Assembly: GCA_013001965.1 (NCBI GenBank)
Contig: JABDLA010000191.1
Span: forward strand, 1-36,711
DNA length: 36,711 nt
Source of the DNA: Flavobacteriaceae bacterium
Lineage (GTDB): Bacteria > Bacteroidota > Bacteroidia > Flavobacteriales > Flavobacteriaceae
Direction: 5' to 3'
Positions within the stretch are counted from its first letter, which is position 1. Each line of letters begins with the position of its first letter. The notes beneath the pieces are model-generated. The model had not been told where the DNA came from. It made no database searches and worked only from the letters and a program-made list of their open reading frames with translations. Made by a program: the position numbers and the translations under genes. This document shows positions 34,242 to 36,711 of this stretch, piece by piece.

Positions 34242-36668
34242 ATGAAGATCTCCTATAATTGGTTAAAACAATTTATTAATATTGACTGGGAAGCCGAAAA
34301 AACCGGCGAGCTGCTTACCGATCTCGGACTAGAAATTGAAGGCATAGAAACCTATGAATCAGTTCAGGGCGGACTGGAAGGCGTGGTCGTTGGTGAGGTC
34401 ATCACTTGCGAACAACATCCAAATGCCGACCGTTTAAAATTAACTACCGTCGATGTTGGCAGAGATGACCATTTACAAATTGTTTGCGGTGCACCTAATG
34501 TGGCGGTCGGACAAAAAGTGCCTGTAGCTACTATTGGCACCACATTATATCCGGAAGATGGCGAACCATGGACCATTAAAAAAGGGAAAATTCGAGGTGA
34601 AGAAAGCCAGGGTATGATCTGCGCAGAAGATGAACTCGGACTCGGATCTTCGCATGAAGGCATTATGGTCTTGGACCCCTCACTAAAAGTTGGGACAGCG
34701 GCTTCAAAGATTTTCGATATTGAGGTTGACCAGGTTTTTGAAATTGGGTTAACACCCAACAGGGCTGATGCCATGAGCCATTTTGGAGTGGCACGTGACC
34801 TTAAAGCGGGCTTGGTTCAAAAAGAAGTCAATATCGAATTGATCACGCCGTCTGTGAGTGCGTTCCATGTTGATAATCGTACCTTAAAAGTCGATGTTGA
34901 AGTTGAAGATAAAGATGGAGCTCCGCGTTATTGTGGCGTGACCATTTCGGGATTTAAAGTTGAGGATTCACCGGCCTGGTTGCAGCATCGTTTAAAAGCC
35001 ATTGGATTGTCACCGATTAATAATATTGTGGATGTCACCAATTATGTACTGCATGAATTGGGGCAACCGTTGCATGCCTTCGATGCGGCTAAAATCTTGG
35101 ACAATAAAGTGGTCGTGAAACGACTCCCAAAGGGAACAAAGTTCATCACCTTAGATGAAGTTGAGCGGGAATTGCATGAAGAAGATCTAATGATCTGTGA
35201 CGGCAAGAAACCAATGTGTATTGCCGGAGTTTTTGGTGGTATACATTCGGGCGTAACTGCTGAAACGACCAGCATATTCCTGGAAAGTGCCTATTTTGAT
35301 CCCATCAGTATTCGGAAAACGGCCAAACGTCACGGACTGAGTACCGACGCTTCATTCCGTTTCGAGCGTGGTATTGATCCAAATGTGACCGAATATGCCT
35401 TGAAGCGTGCAACCCTGATGATCATTGAAATTGCAGGTGGAGAGGTTACATCCGATCTTATCGATGCCTATCCGAATAAAATTGAAGATCATCAGGTGGT
35501 TATGAGTTTTGAAAATGCAAAGAATCTCATCGGTGAAGAAATTCCGCGGGAGACCATCAAAAGTATTTTAACCTCCTTGGATATCCAGGTGAATAATGTT
35601 ACCGAAACCGGAATTGGTTTGACCGTTCCTGCTTTCAGAAATGATGTCATCAGGGAAGCTGATATCATTGAAGAGATCCTTCGTGTATACGGTTACAATA
35701 ATATAGGTACCACCGAAAAACTTAATGCATCCATATCGAATTCTTCGAAATTTGAAGATCATAAATTGCAAAACGTAATTGGCAATCAACTTACCGGACA
35801 AGGATTTTTTGAAATCATGACCAATTCGCTGACCTCTGCAAAATATACCGAACTGAGTGCACAGTTAAAGGCAGATCATAATGTCGATATGCTCAATCCG
35901 CTCAGCCAGGATCTTGGGATATTACGCCAAAGCATGTTGTTTAGTGGTCTCGAAGCCATCTCCTATAATATTAACCGAAAACAGTCCAATTTAAAGCTTT
36001 TTGAATTTGGTAAGACATATCATGACTATAAAGATGGTCGCGAGGAATTTAAGCATCTTGCTTTATTTGTGAGTGGTAACCGCACATCTGAAAATTGGAA
36101 AACTGAGACCCAGCTTAGCGATTTCTTTTATACAAAAGGTGTGATCACTTCGGTATTGCAGCGCTTCGGAATAGTGAATACCAAAGAATCTCCGTCTAAA
36201 AACGATGTCATTGCCGAAGGGTTGAAAGTGAGTCTTGGAAAGATCGCTTTGGTCGAATTTGGCCTGGTGAAAAAATCAGTTCTGAAAGCTTTTGATATTT
36301 CACAAGATGTGTTCTATGCCGATTTTAACTGGGAGAATATCATAGAACAGGCAAAGACGAAGACGATAATATTTACTGACCTTCCAAAATATCCCGAAGT
36401 GAAGCGTGATTTCGCCTTATTGATTGATGAAAATGTAACTTTCGATGCTGTTTATACATTGGCAAAACAAACCGAAAAGAAATTGCTCATAGACATTAAT
36501 CTATTCGATGTATTCGAAGGCAAGAAACTACCCAAAGGCAAAAAAAGTTATGCGGTAAGTTTTACGCTTCAGGATGAAAAGAAAACCCTGACCGACACTC
36601 AGATCGATAAGATCATGAAGAAACTTCAGACCAACTTCGAAAAACAACTTGGTGCCGAATTGCGTTAA
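34242..36668 (+). CDS. pheT: Phenylalanyl-tRNA synthetase beta subunit
   Basis: PheT forms the alpha2-beta2 enzyme that charges tRNA-Phe in the cytoplasm. The 808 residues match the usual length, and domains appear in order: N-terminal helix, EMAP-like tRNA-binding OB fold (about residues 40-150, with H-P-N-A-D-R-L), B3/B4 editing domain (about 210-380, with F-R-F-E-R-G-I-D-P), B5 domain (about 405-480), catalytic-like core (D-I-I-E-E-I-L-R-V-Y-G-Y-N-N-I), and a C-terminal FDX-ACB anticodon-binding domain (about 715-808). The alpha subunit gene is not in the window. The start follows a -7 element. The remaining 43 bases to the window end hold nothing recognisable. Confidence 0.97.
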   Translation: MKISYNWLKQFINIDWEAEKTGELLTDLGLEIEGIETYESVQGGLEGVVVGEVITCEQHPNADRLKLTTVDVGRDDHLQIVCGAPNVAVGQKVPVATIGTTLYPEDGEPWTIKKGKIRGEESQGMICAEDELGLGSSHEGIMVLDPSLKVGTAASKIFDIEVDQVFEIGLTPNRADAMSHFGVARDLKAGLVQKEVNIELITPSVSAFHVDNRTLKVDVEVEDKDGAPRYCGVTISGFKVEDSPAWLQHRLKAIGLSPINNIVDVTNYVLHELGQPLHAFDAAKILDNKVVVKRLPKGTKFITLDEVERELHEEDLMICDGKKPMCIAGVFGGIHSGVTAETTSIFLESAYFDPISIRKTAKRHGLSTDASFRFERGIDPNVTEYALKRATLMIIEIAGGEVTSDLIDAYPNKIEDHQVVMSFENAKNLIGEEIPRETIKSILTSLDIQVNNVTETGIGLTVPAFRNDVIREADIIEEILRVYGYNNIGTTEKLNASISNSSKFEDHKLQNVIGNQLTGQGFFEIMTNSLTSAKYTELSAQLKADHNVDMLNPLSQDLGILRQSMLFSGLEAISYNINRKQSNLKLFEFGKTYHDYKDGREEFKHLALFVSGNRTSENWKTETQLSDFFYTKGVITSVLQRFGIVNTKESPSKNDVIAEGLKVSLGKIALVEFGLVKKSVLKAFDISQDVFYADFNWENIIEQAKTKTIIFTDLPKYPEVKRDFALLIDENVTFDAVYTLAKQTEKKLLIDINLFDVFEGKKLPKGKKSYAVSFTLQDEKKTLTDTQIDKIMKKLQTNFEKQLGAELR

Positions 36669-36711
36669 CCGAGATGATCCCTTAAGTATATTTTCATGTC
36701 ATGCTGAAAAC

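Noticed and set aside
34364-34774. Long reverse-strand ORF inside pheT, and similar ones at 8784-9146 and 10915-11289
   Set aside because: These overlap well-supported genes in other frames, have no start context or recognisable domain, and are shadows of coding sequence.
1-36711. CRISPR arrays, tRNA or rRNA genes, insertion sequences, prophage or attachment sites
   Set aside because: Reading through all the gaps showed no regular repeats, tRNA-like folds, transposase or integrase frames, or flanking duplications.

Overview
The window looks like ordinary chromosome from a marine-type Flavobacteriaceae bacterium (phylum Bacteroidota). The evidence is a protein with a C-terminal type IX secretion (T9SS) sorting domain, many short lipoprotein and Sec signals, promoters of the Bacteroidota form (TTG, about 20 bases, TAnnTTTG), A-rich start regions without Shine-Dalgarno sites, and neighbourhoods such as uvrA next to a LOG-family gene and holA opposite an HsdR_N-domain gene. 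I see no tRNA, rRNA, CRISPR array, insertion sequence, phage gene or integrase. I recognise no classical defence or mobile island.

Layout. (1) 1-1641: the end of an ATP-grasp gene coupled to a membrane-anchored conserved protein, then a reverse-strand polytopic membrane protein. (2) 1813-9472: a forward run of uvrA, a LOG-family phosphoribohydrolase, a T9SS-exported nuclease, and an M1-like protein that lacks the zinc motif and ends in a predicted outer-membrane barrel. (3) 9649-14129: a fused alpha/beta 2-oxoacid dehydrogenase E1 with a clear promoter and terminator, then a stand-alone AprA-like methyltransferase and a DoxX-family membrane protein. (4) 14168-18008: holA on the reverse strand, opposite a packed cluster of small HsdR_N nuclease-fold protein, secreted small protein and family 2 glycosyltransferase, followed by an OmpA-family lipoprotein and a strong terminator. 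(5) 18059-20995: reverse-strand UvrD/PcrA helicase and a YciO/YrdC-family protein. (6) 21137-25060: a tight four-gene operon of secreted DsrE-like protein, secreted M20 amidohydrolase, membrane-anchored glutamate-synthase-like FMN/iron-sulfur enzyme and a small membrane protein. (7) 25062-27932: reverse-strand M1 aminopeptidase and patatin-like protein, back to back. (8) 28009-36668: recG, an orphan lipoprotein, a DUF2911/TPR protein, a TlpA-like lipoprotein and pheT.

The genes fall into two themes. One is information processing: UvrA, UvrD/PcrA, RecG, HolA and PheT. The other is envelope and nutrient scavenging: exported nuclease, M1 peptidase, M20 amidohydrolase, lipoproteins and the barrel fusion. 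I found no complete, clearly new system. The best leads are four: an E1 whose two Mg2+ ligand residues are reciprocally swapped (N187/D216 instead of Asp/Asn at the same 29-residue spacing); the M1 pseudoprotease-barrel fusion; an AprA MT1-like methyltransferase with no polyketide genes nearby; and the operon that pairs a periplasmic amidohydrolase with a membrane-tethered glutamate-synthase-like enzyme. All functional calls come from reading translated sequence and from memory of families; no database search was run.
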